Below, piece by piece: positions 9,781 to 17,786 of a stretch of 24,871 bases of DNA. This stretch comes from a virus. The DNA lies in IMG/VR virus record IMGVR_UViG_3300017732_000062, positions 1-24,871 of that record. One strand, 5' to 3'. The notes under the pieces are model-generated. The model was given only the letters and a program-made list of their open reading frames with translations. It had not been told where the DNA came from and made no database searches. The first letter of the stretch is position 1, and the number at the start of each line of letters is the position of its first letter. The position numbers and the translations under genes are program-made.

Positions 9781-9864
9781 AACTACCCCTTGCTTATGCA
9801 ATCTTATCAGATTAGTATGTGCTGCTCAAGTTCATAAAAAGAACTTTAACCAGGAGGTAATACT
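9781..9864. promoter_or_regulatory. Divergent intergenic region with inverted repeat and strong SD
   Basis: This 84-base gap separates the - strand helicase from the + strand replication operon, so promoters for both should be here. AAGTTC (9828-9833) and GAACTT (9841-9846) form a perfect 6-bp inverted repeat with a 7-base A-rich spacer, which could be an operator or a small 5' hairpin. AGGAGGT at 9852-9858, six bases before ATG 9865, is the strongest SD in the window. I could not assign a -35/-10 pair with confidence. Confidence 0.45.
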
Positions 9865-10440
9865 ATGAAAGACTTTTTTGCAGAGATGGAATCTGACGCC
9901 CAAGGTTCTGATGTAGAAACTCTGTCAACCGAAGGGCTGGCTACTGTTGCGGAAATTGCTCGTGCAGTACGTCAAAAAGAAGAAGAAGTGCAATTACTTG
10001 AGTTAGCTGTAAAGAAAGCTAAAACAGAACTGCTCAAACTCACCGATGAAGACCTTCCCAACTTAATACTTGAACTAGGCGTTCGCGACTTTACTTTAGC
10101 CGATGGCTCAAAGGTAGAGCTTCGCACAACCTACGGTGCTCACATCAAGGTGGATAACCGTGAGGAAGCTTTTGCTTGGCTCAAGAAAGCAGGTCACGAC
10201 GATATTATTAAGAACGTCGCGTCTTGTCAGTTTGGTCGAGGGGAAGAAGCCCAAGCCGTGGATTTTGTGAAGTTAGCAGAATCGCAAGGGCTACCTGTAT
10301 TACAAAAGAGAGACGTCCATCCGAGCACCCTCAAAGCGTTTGTGCGAGAGCGTGTTGAAGCCGGTGATGAGTTTCCGATGGATTTATTTGGGGCCTATGT
10401 AGGCCAACGTGCAACTATAAAAGGAGCTAAAAATGTCTAA
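9865..10440 (+). CDS. Conserved phage protein, first gene of replication operon
   Basis: A 191-residue protein with a near-perfect SD (AGGAGGT) six bases before the ATG. Residues about 25-65 form a charged coiled coil (RQKEEEVQLLELAVKKAKTE). A globular part follows, with a short strand/turn pattern (FTLADGSKVELRTTYGAHIKVD) and a helical C-terminus (VHPSTLKAFVRERVEAG). The architecture is familiar from uncharacterised proteins located just upstream of SSB-like genes in marine phages, but I cannot name a family. It overlaps the next gene by eight bases. A role in DNA metabolism or as an SSB partner is inferred from position only. Confidence 0.75.
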   Translation: MKDFFAEMESDAQGSDVETLSTEGLATVAEIARAVRQKEEEVQLLELAVKKAKTELLKLTDEDLPNLILELGVRDFTLADGSKVELRTTYGAHIKVDNREEAFAWLKKAGHDDIIKNVASCQFGRGEEAQAVDFVKLAESQGLPVLQKRDVHPSTLKAFVRERVEAGDEFPMDLFGAYVGQRATIKGAKNV

Positions 10441-11257
10441 AGCAAAATCAGAAGTAGGTACAGTAGAAGTAGAAAGCCAATTACCAGCGTCAATTTCTTC
10501 TTTCGAAGAGGATGGCTTGGAGTTTGTAGAGGATTTGACTTCAGAAGAGATCGGTCTGCCCCGCATTAAAATTGCCGTAGGCACTTCAGATAATCATGGA
10601 ACGGCGGCTAAAGATGGCGAAATCTATAACCCTGTAACATCGAAGGTTTATGGTGAAGGAATGCTGGTAGTCCCTGTTCATTTCACCACTAGCTGGTGCG
10701 AATGGAAGTCGGTGCAGGGTGATGCCCCTGTAAATACTTTTTACTCAGAGAAGGACCTGCCCCCCACAGTTAGACGGGAGGACAAACAATGGCGTGAGAT
10801 AATTCAAGTCAATGGTGAGGATCACCCAGAAGATAACTACATTGGGCTAAATCACGATCACTATGTTCTAATCGTTGATCCTGAAACAGGTGCTTGCGAA
10901 AGTGCGCTAATCGCCATGACGAATACGCGAATCAAGAAGTCTAAGGCGTTAAACACGACAGTGTTAAGTCAGATTGCCCAAGGTGCAAATGGTCCTTTTA
11001 GACCGCCACGCTTTGCGTATCTGTACAATTTTAAGACTATTAAAGAGCAAAATGCTAAGAAACAGCTATATCATAACTGGCAGATAACGATAGACCGGAT
11101 GCTTAATCTGGAAAATGCTACTGAGCAGATGTGGTATGGGGCGGCTAAAAGCTTTAAGAAAGCCGTAATTGCCGGAGAGGTTAAAGTTAGTGCAGAAGTC
11201 GCAGAAGAGGCTACTCAGCCAGCAACTGAGACCTTTGAACCTAGCCCCTTTGGATAA
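10433..11257 (+). CDS. Probable phage single-stranded DNA-binding protein
   Basis: A 274-residue acidic protein. The central part (about 40-215) mixes beta strands and conserved aromatics: LPRIKIAVG, GEGMLVVPVHFTTSWCEWKS, DHYVLIVDPETG and RPPRFAYLYNFKT. The last 20 residues are disordered and acidic, ending in FEPSPFG, which resembles the acidic PF-type tails by which SSBs recruit partners. Position between the operon's first gene and the primase supports a DNA-binding role. I infer SSB from layout and tail, not from a diagnostic motif. The SD is the extended AAAAGGAGCTA (core 10422-10429), part of a set shared by six genes here. Start ATG 10433 overlaps the previous stop. Confidence 0.55.
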   Translation: MSKAKSEVGTVEVESQLPASISSFEEDGLEFVEDLTSEEIGLPRIKIAVGTSDNHGTAAKDGEIYNPVTSKVYGEGMLVVPVHFTTSWCEWKSVQGDAPVNTFYSEKDLPPTVRREDKQWREIIQVNGEDHPEDNYIGLNHDHYVLIVDPETGACESALIAMTNTRIKKSKALNTTVLSQIAQGANGPFRPPRFAYLYNFKTIKEQNAKKQLYHNWQITIDRMLNLENATEQMWYGAAKSFKKAVIAGEVKVSAEVAEEATQPATETFEPSPFG

Positions 11258-11263
11258 ACACTT

Positions 11264-12805
11264 ATGTCAAACGCAAAGCGATTTGCGGACATATTTGATG
11301 GCCTAAAGCTTGCTTATGGCACTTATAAAATTGACCGCAAAAAAACAAACGGAAAACAGGCTGGTAAAGCCTCGGTCGTGAAAGAACCTCGGGCCCTCTC
11401 TCATTGGGAGGGCCATCTTTCGGGGAAGGGTGATTCCATTGGCATCATTCCGATCAATGAAGATAACGCCTGTAAGTGGGGCTGTATCGACGTTGACACC
11501 TATCCTTTGGACCATAAAGAGGTTATATCTAGGATTCGCCGAATAAAGCTGCCTTTGGTAGTTTGTCGCAGTAAATCAGGAGGGGCTCACCTTTTTCTAT
11601 TTACTTCCGAGTGGATATCCGCTGCGAAAATGCAAGAGGTGCTCCAACATATTGCAGGGGCTCTTGGCTACGGAGGTTGTGAGATATTTCCCAAGCAAAA
11701 ATCTTTGCAACTGGATCGTGGAGATGTGGGCAACTTTCTGAATATGCCTTTTTATGATGCAGAGGAGGGGCTGCGCTATGCTATAAAAGATGATGGGCAG
11801 TCTGCCACCTTAGATGAGTTCTTTGAGTTATATGAACAGTTTGTGCAAACGTCGGAACAGATTGACGCATTAACCATAGAAGACGACCCAGAGACCCCCG
11901 TAAAAGATGGGCCTCCGTGTCTTCAGACATTATGTAGACAGCAGATTTCTGAAGGCGGTCGTAACTCTGGGCTTTTTAATTTGGGTGTTTATCTACGCAA
12001 GGCTTATCCGGATTCATGGGAATCAGAGATCTTAGTGTACAACGCTAAGTATTTAGACCCTCCGCTACCTCTGGCTGAAGTCAACACTGTGGCTAAACAG
12101 CTACTAAAAAAAGACTATGGCTTTAAGTGTAAGGATGCGCCTATCAATGCTTACTGCAACTCAGAAGTGTGTCGGACTCGTAAGTACGGCATCGAAGTGG
12201 GCCTTGCAGGGGCCGAGATAGCGAATCTTCGCAAATATAATAGTAGCCCACCTATTTGGTTCTTAGACGTCAATGGGACGCCCTTAGAGCTTGATACTGA
12301 GGGTTTGATGATGCAGGGCGCATTTCAACGCGCTTGTGTAGAGCAATTGAACTTTATGCCTCAAACAATGTCAAAGCCGACATGGGAAGGGCGCATCAAT
12401 CAACTGCTTACTGATATGAGCGAGACCGATGGTAGCGTTGTCGAAGTTTCCCAAGATGCCAGTATTTCAGGACAGTTCTATGAGTTTTTAGAAGAGTTCT
12501 GTACAGCCATGCAAAAAGCTGAAAGCAGAGAAGAGATACTACTGCGTAGGCCGTGGCTCGATGAAGAGGAAGACCTCATTTACTTTCGTTTAAAAGACTT
12601 TGAAGGCTACCTGCGAAAGAATAGGTTCTTTGAATATAAGAGTCATAAGATTGCGCAACGGCTGCGGGACATCAACGGCGACGCTACGTCTTTAAAGATT
12701 AAAGGCAAGACAACTCGCGTTTGGGCTATCCCCAGCTATGAAACGGGTTCCGGTGTGATTGCTACACCAACCCTTGGTTCTACCGGCGAAAGGGCACCCT
12801 TCTGA
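11264..12805 (+). CDS. Archaeo-eukaryotic-type (AEP, TOTE-like) DNA primase
   Basis: A 513-residue primase. N-terminal AEP catalytic motifs: CIDVDTY (metal-binding D76 and D78), SGGAHLFLF (S105, H109) and EIFPKQ, then GNFLNMPFY, a segment typical of AEP primases found in phages and in TOTE-type systems. A PriCT-like helical part follows (GGRNSGLFNLGVYLRKAYPD). Next is a Cys cluster C289-x8-C298-x4-C303 before RTRKYGI, as in many phage and plasmid primases. The C-terminal ~130 residues include a winged-helix-like segment (FKxxEGYLRKNRFF-type). No helicase motifs lie in this polypeptide; the next gene supplies one. It makes primers for PolA. The SD is weak, six bases separate it from the SSB-like gene, and its stop overlaps the next start (TGATG). 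Confidence 0.88.
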   Translation: MSNAKRFADIFDGLKLAYGTYKIDRKKTNGKQAGKASVVKEPRALSHWEGHLSGKGDSIGIIPINEDNACKWGCIDVDTYPLDHKEVISRIRRIKLPLVVCRSKSGGAHLFLFTSEWISAAKMQEVLQHIAGALGYGGCEIFPKQKSLQLDRGDVGNFLNMPFYDAEEGLRYAIKDDGQSATLDEFFELYEQFVQTSEQIDALTIEDDPETPVKDGPPCLQTLCRQQISEGGRNSGLFNLGVYLRKAYPDSWESEILVYNAKYLDPPLPLAEVNTVAKQLLKKDYGFKCKDAPINAYCNSEVCRTRKYGIEVGLAGAEIANLRKYNSSPPIWFLDVNGTPLELDTEGLMMQGAFQRACVEQLNFMPQTMSKPTWEGRINQLLTDMSETDGSVVEVSQDASISGQFYEFLEEFCTAMQKAESREEILLRRPWLDEEEDLIYFRLKDFEGYLRKNRFFEYKSHKIAQRLRDINGDATSLKIKGKTTRVWAIPSYETGSGVIATPTLGSTGERAPF

Positions 12806-14298
12806 TGTTTAGGATATTTGGGCCACCTGGAACCGGTAAAACCACTACCTTGTTGAATATGGTAGATAAGGCTCTTGAGAGCGGTATCGCGCCCCAAGAG
12901 ATTGCATTCTTAGCGTTTACGCGAAAGGCTGCTAACGAGGCTAAAGAGCGTGCCAGCACACGCTTTGGCCTTGATCCTAAAACTGATCTTTACTTTTTTA
13001 GGACATTGCACTCTTTGGCCTTTAGGCTGTTAAACATTAAAGCTAAAGATCTGATGCAAAAGAAACATTATGACGAACTGTCGGACATGATTGGGTTTTC
13101 ACTTAATGTTAAAGCCAACCCTCATGTAGAGGACTCGCCAATCGCCACAGCCGATCACCCTATTTTATCTTTGATTAACTTGTCTAGGCTTAAAAAGTCT
13201 ACGTTAATCTCTGAATACAACACGACTGACATACCTTTTAGTTGGGATGAAGTTGATTACGTCGCACGATCTTATGATAAGTATAAAAAAATTAAAGGGC
13301 TTATTGATTACACTGATATGCTCAGTTTGTTTGCGCAAGACCCTAAACGAGTTATTCCTAACTTTAAGTTGTGCTTTTTGGATGAAGCACAAGACCTGAG
13401 TCCTTTGCAGTGGGATATTGCCTATGCCTTGAACGATCAGTGCGAAAAGATGTATGTCGCCGGTGACGACGATCAAAGCATCTATCGTTGGGCCGGAGCG
13501 GATACCGACACATTTATAAACCTTCCAGGCGGAAGTGAAGTGCTCGAACAGAGCTATAGAATTCCTAAAGCTGTGCATGAAGTAGCTAATCGAATTGTCG
13601 GTCGTATTCAGAACCGCTTCCCAAAGACTTACAACCCTCGCGACGTCGAGGGCACTGTGCAACGTTTGAGCACTCTCGATGACATTAATCTTGATCAAGA
13701 CGATTGGCTGATAATGGCGCAAGCTAACTATATGTTGACCTCTTTGGCAGATGACTTGAAGTCACGGGGATACCTTTTTGAGCGCAACGGCTCTCGGTCT
13801 ATATCTAGTAAACTGAGCACCGCCGTTAACGCGTGGGAAAGCGTCAGGAAAGGAGGCACCTTAGATGAACCTAGTGCCAAGGTAATGTATAGCTGCATGA
13901 GCGGTAACGGTAAAAAGATTGCTCGGGGCAAAAAGAATATCGAAGGGGATCTTTTTACTTTCGAGACGTTGGTAGAACACCACGGGCTACTAGCCACCAA
14001 AGACATGATCTGGTCAGAAGCGTTGGACCGCATACCCGACAGTGATAGAGCCTACATAACGGCCCTCCTGCGCAGGGGCGAGAAGTTTAATGCTGTGCCT
14101 CGAATACGTTTGAGCACGATCCATGGAACTAAAGGGGGAGAAGCTACGAACGTTGTGCTCTTTACCGATTTAACTAACGCCGCACTTAACACGCAAGGCG
14201 ATGACCTGCATCGCGTTTTCTACGTGGGGGTAACCCGTACACTAGCAAACTTGTTTATCGTTGAGCCGGACGACTATACAAGGGCCTATGCTATATGA
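12805..14298 (+). CDS. UvrD/PcrA-like SF1 DNA helicase
   Basis: A 497-residue SF1A helicase. Walker A is GPPGTGKTT (residues 6-14), motif Ia is FLAFTRKAANEA, Walker B is LDEAQDLSPLQW (D193-D197), motif III is GDDDQSIYRWAGAD, motif IV is EQSYRIP, motif V is STIHGTKGGEA, and motif VI is FYVGVTRTLANLF. All motifs for ATP-driven 3'-5' ssDNA translocation are present. It is shorter than bacterial UvrD (about 720), consistent with reduced 1B/2B domains. It probably unwinds DNA ahead of the family A polymerase, since no DnaB-like helicase is in the window. Coupled to the primase by TGATG and to the next gene by ATGA. Confidence 0.95.
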   Translation: MFRIFGPPGTGKTTTLLNMVDKALESGIAPQEIAFLAFTRKAANEAKERASTRFGLDPKTDLYFFRTLHSLAFRLLNIKAKDLMQKKHYDELSDMIGFSLNVKANPHVEDSPIATADHPILSLINLSRLKKSTLISEYNTTDIPFSWDEVDYVARSYDKYKKIKGLIDYTDMLSLFAQDPKRVIPNFKLCFLDEAQDLSPLQWDIAYALNDQCEKMYVAGDDDQSIYRWAGADTDTFINLPGGSEVLEQSYRIPKAVHEVANRIVGRIQNRFPKTYNPRDVEGTVQRLSTLDDINLDQDDWLIMAQANYMLTSLADDLKSRGYLFERNGSRSISSKLSTAVNAWESVRKGGTLDEPSAKVMYSCMSGNGKKIARGKKNIEGDLFTFETLVEHHGLLATKDMIWSEALDRIPDSDRAYITALLRRGEKFNAVPRIRLSTIHGTKGGEATNVVLFTDLTNAALNTQGDDLHRVFYVGVTRTLANLFIVEPDDYTRAYAI

Positions 14299-14486
14299 GT
14301 GATGACGATTTAAGTGTGATTGAATGTCCAAAGTGCAAGAAGAAGGCTGGTGAAATTTTAAACATGGAGACCGTAATACGAGTGGGTTGGTACTGTGAGC
14401 ACTGTAAACATTTTGAGAAAGCTATTTTACGAGAACGAATGTTTATTCCTAAAAAATTAAACGGAAAGCCTGTATATGACAAATAA
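14295..14486 (+). CDS. Small zinc-ribbon protein (63 aa)
   Basis: A 63-residue protein with CPKC (Cys11, Cys14) and CEHC (Cys34, Cys37), a four-Cys zinc-ribbon pattern with a 19-residue spacing. The C-terminus is basic (RERMFIPKKLNGK). It begins in an ATGA overlap with the helicase and ends 11 bases into the polymerase gene, so it is embedded in the replication operon. Many short phage zinc ribbons bind nucleic acid or polymerase partners. No specific function can be assigned. Confidence 0.75.
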   Translation: MSDDDLSVIECPKCKKKAGEILNMETVIRVGWYCEHCKHFEKAILRERMFIPKKLNGKPVYDK

Positions 14487-16380
14487 ACTGCAAATGGCAA
14501 TGTTTCCCCCAAAATCAGATTGGCTACCGCCCGAGCACCCGTTTCCCGATATTTTAGAAGCAAAGGAGATTGCAATCGATGTCGAGACACGGGACCCGCA
14601 TCTTAAAGAAAGAGGTCCTGGTTGGCCTACAAAGAACGGGGAGGTGGTTGGTTACGCCATCGCCGTCGCAGGTTGGAAGGGCTATTTTCCGGTGGCCCAT
14701 GTTGGTGGCGGAAACATCGACACCCGTATACTGAACAAATGGCTCAAAAAGGTCTTTGAGTGCCCTGCGGATAAGATTATGCATAACGCCAGTTATGATC
14801 TCGGCTGGATACAAGCCATGGGGTTCGAGGTTAAAGGACGCATCATTGATACGATGATGACCGCCGCGCTGCTGGATGAAAACCGTTTTTCCTATAGCTT
14901 GAATGCCCTCTGCTACGACTATCTGGGAAAAACTAAATCAGAAAAAGACTTGGTCGCTGCTGCCCGTGAGTTTTCTTTGGATCCGAAAAGTCAAATGTAT
15001 ATGCTTCCTAGTATGTATGTGGGTCCTTACGCGGAGGTCGATGCGGAGATCACCTTAGAATTGTGGACGCATTTAAAAGTGCTGTTAAAGAAAGAAGATC
15101 TCATGGAAGTTTGGGAGCTTGAAACAGCGTTGCTGCCCTGCTTTGTCGCCATGACCATGAACGGTATAAAAGTTGACCTGGATCGCGCCGAAAGGACCAA
15201 ACAAGAGCTTATAAAGCGCGAAAAAGCGACTCTTAAAAAAATACATGACCTGTCTGGAATAAAAGTAGAGATTTGGGCGGCAAATAGCATTGCTGCGGCC
15301 TTTGATAAGGCGGGTCTAAGCTACCCGAAAACACCGAAAGGGGCACCTAGCTTTAAAAAGAATTTTCTTAATGAACACCCCTCTGAACTTGCAAAGCTGA
15401 TTGTAGAGGCAAGAGATCTTAATAAAATTTCGTGTACGTTTATCGATTCAATCTTGCGGTATGTCCATAAAGGCCGTGTACACAGTCACATCAATCAGGT
15501 GAGATCCGATCAAGGCGGTACGGTATCAGGGCGCATCAGCGCGAATAACCCTAACCTTCAACAAATTCCTGCACGGCATCCCGAATTAGGGCCCATGATA
15601 CGCAGTTTGTTCCTGCCTGATAAAAAATACTTCTGTAGCATCGATTTCTCGCAACAAGAACCAAGGATCTTAACCCACTATGCACAGATCTACGGTGAGT
15701 TCACAGGCGAAGAGCTTCCTGGAGCTAAGGAATTTGTCGAAGAGTATCGAAACAACCCTAATGCGGATTTTCATAGCTTAGTTAGCGAGATGGCGTCCAT
15801 CTCTAGGAAAGCGGCCAAAACACTGAATTTGGGCCTCATGTACGGAATGGGGGTAGGGAAGATGTGCGTTGAATTGGACATGGAGGAGTCTGAAGCCAAG
15901 GCCCTAATTGAGCAGTACCATAGTCGCGTTCCTTTTGTTAAAATGCTGACTAAAGGCGTGCAAAAAAGGTTGGACGACCCACGATCAAGCGGTAGTATAC
16001 GCTCACTCAAAGGTCGTAAATGTCGTTTCGAGTTGTGGGAACCGGCCACGTTTGAAATGAATAAAGCGTTGCCGCGTACAGAAGCCATTGCCGAATATGG
16101 CCCGACCACGCGCTTAAAACGCAGCTTTACATACCGCGCTGCTAATCGGTTAATACAGGCGTCGGCTGCTGATCAAATCAAGGCCGCTACATTAGCGGTG
16201 TATAAAGCAGGTTATACGCCGATCTTACAAGTGCATGATGAGCTTGCTTTTTCGGTAGATTCGTTAGAAGAGGCTAAAATGCTTCGAGATTTAATGATTC
16301 ACGCTGTCGAGTTGGTTGTCCCGTCTAAATGCGACATAGAGATGGGCCCAAGCTGGGGCGAAGCAAAAGAGGTGAAGTAA
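14476..16380 (+). CDS. polA: Family A DNA polymerase (3'-5' exo + pol), Leu762 type
   Basis: A 634-residue replicative polymerase without the 5'-3' exonuclease domain. Exo I is IAIDVETRD (D35, E37), Exo II is HNASYDLGW, and Exo III is YAEVDAEIT. Polymerase: GTVSGRISANNPNLQQIPAR, motif A CSIDFSQQEPRIL (catalytic D390), motif B RKAAKTLNLGLMYG (R444, K448, Y456) and motif C LQVHDEL (H587, D588). In motif B the residue equal to E. coli Phe762 is Leu452. The SQQEPR variant of motif A often goes with this type in marine phages. The proofreading residues look intact. Start ATG 14476 overlaps the zinc-ribbon gene, with GGAAAG upstream. It works with the SSB-like protein, primase and helicases. The stop overlaps the lipase start (TAATG). 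Confidence 0.96.
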   Translation: MTNKLQMAMFPPKSDWLPPEHPFPDILEAKEIAIDVETRDPHLKERGPGWPTKNGEVVGYAIAVAGWKGYFPVAHVGGGNIDTRILNKWLKKVFECPADKIMHNASYDLGWIQAMGFEVKGRIIDTMMTAALLDENRFSYSLNALCYDYLGKTKSEKDLVAAAREFSLDPKSQMYMLPSMYVGPYAEVDAEITLELWTHLKVLLKKEDLMEVWELETALLPCFVAMTMNGIKVDLDRAERTKQELIKREKATLKKIHDLSGIKVEIWAANSIAAAFDKAGLSYPKTPKGAPSFKKNFLNEHPSELAKLIVEARDLNKISCTFIDSILRYVHKGRVHSHINQVRSDQGGTVSGRISANNPNLQQIPARHPELGPMIRSLFLPDKKYFCSIDFSQQEPRILTHYAQIYGEFTGEELPGAKEFVEEYRNNPNADFHSLVSEMASISRKAAKTLNLGLMYGMGVGKMCVELDMEESEAKALIEQYHSRVPFVKMLTKGVQKRLDDPRSSGSIRSLKGRKCRFELWEPATFEMNKALPRTEAIAEYGPTTRLKRSFTYRAANRLIQASAADQIKAATLAVYKAGYTPILQVHDELAFSVDSLEEAKMLRDLMIHAVELVVPSKCDIEMGPSWGEAKEVK

Positions 16381-17105
16381 TGCTGAACAAAACCCTTCTC
16401 AAATTGGCCTGTGATTACAGCCTTCAGGCGTACAAAGAAGAGATCCCTAACGCAATAAAAATCGAATCGAAGTTTACTTCGACCACGGCTTTTTTTATCG
16501 AGGGAGATGGTACTTTACCTGATATTCTTTGTTTTCGAGGCACCGCAGAAAAGTTAGATTGGGTGACTGACGCCATGGTTTTTCCCGTGCCTTACGCCGG
16601 TAGGCTCTGCCACGGCGGCTTTGTAGCTTCTCACGCGTCTGTTTGGGGTAAGATTAAAAAGCTTATACGCATGGATCAGCCCACTTTAATTTGTGGTCAC
16701 AGCTTAGGCGGGGGGCTTGCTGAATTAACCGCCGCCAAATTGCATAAGAAGCACGACGCACTGTCCCTTTGTACTTTTGGCAAGCCGAATACCTTTTTTA
16801 AAGGGTTTAAACGGCCCATGAAGCTTTTAGATCAAATTTCTTGCGTGTCGGGCAGCGATATTGTTGCCCGTATCCCACGGTATTGTTACGGCCCTAGCGT
16901 GTCCCAAACGATTTTGTATCACGCCAATAACAACAAGGACTATATAGATCCAACCAAAGACCTTAAAAGAAAAGATTTTTTGGCAGGAAAGACCGAAATG
17001 TTTTCTGATCATTTTATGAAAGAATATAAATCAAGACTAACCCGTTATTTGAGCACATCAAAGAAAAAGAAGGGGAAGAAAAATGCGATTATTGATAACA
17101 CTTAG
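16380..17105 (+). CDS. Class 3 lipase-like alpha/beta hydrolase
   Basis: A 241-residue hydrolase. ATG 16380 is chosen because it overlaps the polymerase stop (TAATG) with GAGGTGAAG just upstream; a longer in-frame start at 16329 would run through the polymerase end. The nucleophile elbow is GHSLGGG (Ser108). Likely acid is Asp160 in SGSDIVARIP and His211 in FSDHFMKEY, in the order and setting usual for class 3 lipases. FRGT (52-55) is the typical oxyanion-side motif. No signal peptide is seen, and the tail is Lys-rich (KKKKGKK). Expected activity is ester or phospholipid acyl hydrolysis. It sits directly before lipoprotein, holin and lysozyme genes, so membrane damage at lysis is a reasonable inference; lipid scavenging during infection is the alternative. 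Confidence 0.88.
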   Translation: MLNKTLLKLACDYSLQAYKEEIPNAIKIESKFTSTTAFFIEGDGTLPDILCFRGTAEKLDWVTDAMVFPVPYAGRLCHGGFVASHASVWGKIKKLIRMDQPTLICGHSLGGGLAELTAAKLHKKHDALSLCTFGKPNTFFKGFKRPMKLLDQISCVSGSDIVARIPRYCYGPSVSQTILYHANNNKDYIDPTKDLKRKDFLAGKTEMFSDHFMKEYKSRLTRYLSTSKKKKGKKNAIIDNT

Positions 17106-17313
17106 TGCAATTGTTATGTTGTCGGGCTGTACTTCAATGCAACAGGTCATGGACAACAAGGATTTATACTGCAACCAGCTTTACAAGGGCATGAGAGCTG
17201 TCGGTCGTTCTGCCCTGTCCGCTACCACTGGAGTGGTTGTCAGAGACGTTTGCGATACCATCGATGGCATCCTAGCCGAGGAGCAGATGCCTTCCGATAA
17301 GGTAGGCGCGTGA
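17083..17313 (+). CDS. Small predicted lipoprotein (spanin-like position)
   Basis: A 76-residue protein with a short signal peptide (MRLLITLSAIVMLSGC) and an LSGC lipobox with Cys16 as the lipidated residue. The mature part is about 60 residues, with two more Cys (YCNQLY, VRDVCDTI) and a small hydrophobic patch. The SD AAGGGGAAG precedes ATG 17083, which overlaps the lipase end by 23 bases. A small lipoprotein next to holin and endolysin is where an outer-membrane o-spanin (Rz1-like) could be, but it is not Pro-rich and no i-spanin partner is seen. Spanin function is therefore only a possibility; the lipoprotein call itself is well supported. Confidence 0.75.
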   Translation: MRLLITLSAIVMLSGCTSMQQVMDNKDLYCNQLYKGMRAVGRSALSATTGVVVRDVCDTIDGILAEEQMPSDKVGA

Positions 17314-17786
17314 TGAAATTAGGGGGCTTGCTCAAGTCTCTAGCCCCTAACATAGCTTCGGCGGCGGGTGGGCCGCTGGCCGGTATGGCTGTTAAAATGG
17401 TGGCATCAAAGTTAAGCTTGCCCGAATCCACTACAGCTAACGAAATTGAGGACTTAATCGAAAGAGAACCAGACAAAGCCGTTCTCGTTAAGCAAGCCGA
17501 TGAGGACTTTAAGCTCAAAATTAGAGAGATGGAAATCGACCTTGAGTCGTTTAAGACTGAGGTTGAAGATCGTAAAGACGCAAGAGCCGCCTTTTCTACA
17601 GACCTAACCCCTAAACTTTTCTCTGTATTGACGCTTCTTCTTTATGGTGCTTTTGTGCTTATGGTCACTATGATGCCGCATGATCAGAATGATGAAACTA
17701 TCATTTCTCTAGTTTTGGGGCAGCTTTCGGGGATCCTGGGTACGGCAGCGGCGTTTTACTACGGCGGCTCAAATGGAAAAAAATGA
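17313..17786 (+). CDS. Holin, 3TM/GTA-type family
   Basis: A 157-residue protein. ATG 17313 overlaps the lipoprotein stop (TGATG) and is preferred to a GTG three bases earlier. The N-terminal part has an amphipathic Ala/Gly segment (ASAAGGPLAGMAVKMVASKL). The middle is a charged helix (about 55-95) ending in EDRKDARAAF. Two clear membrane segments follow (LFSVLTLLLYGAFVLMVTMM and LVLGQLSGILGTAAAFYY), then the YYGGSNGKK tail typical of the 3TM holins first described for gene-transfer-agent release (Pfam Holin_3TMs). It would form the inner-membrane lesion that frees the endolysin encoded by the next gene, which it overlaps by 14 bases. Confidence 0.82.
   Translation: MKLGGLLKSLAPNIASAAGGPLAGMAVKMVASKLSLPESTTANEIEDLIEREPDKAVLVKQADEDFKLKIREMEIDLESFKTEVEDRKDARAAFSTDLTPKLFSVLTLLLYGAFVLMVTMMPHDQNDETIISLVLGQLSGILGTAAAFYYGGSNGKK

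Noticed and set aside
9781-9801. Upstream TTG start for the Snf2-like helicase
   Set aside because: The ATG at 9780 has AGGGG at good spacing; the TTG has none.
13204-13722. 172-residue - strand open frame inside the UvrD-like helicase
   Set aside because: It is fully opposite conserved helicase motifs and shows no domain or start signal.
16329-16379. Upstream start of the lipase inside polA
   Set aside because: The first 17 residues would be an out-of-frame reading of the polymerase end; TAATG at 16380 fits the coupling seen in the whole operon.
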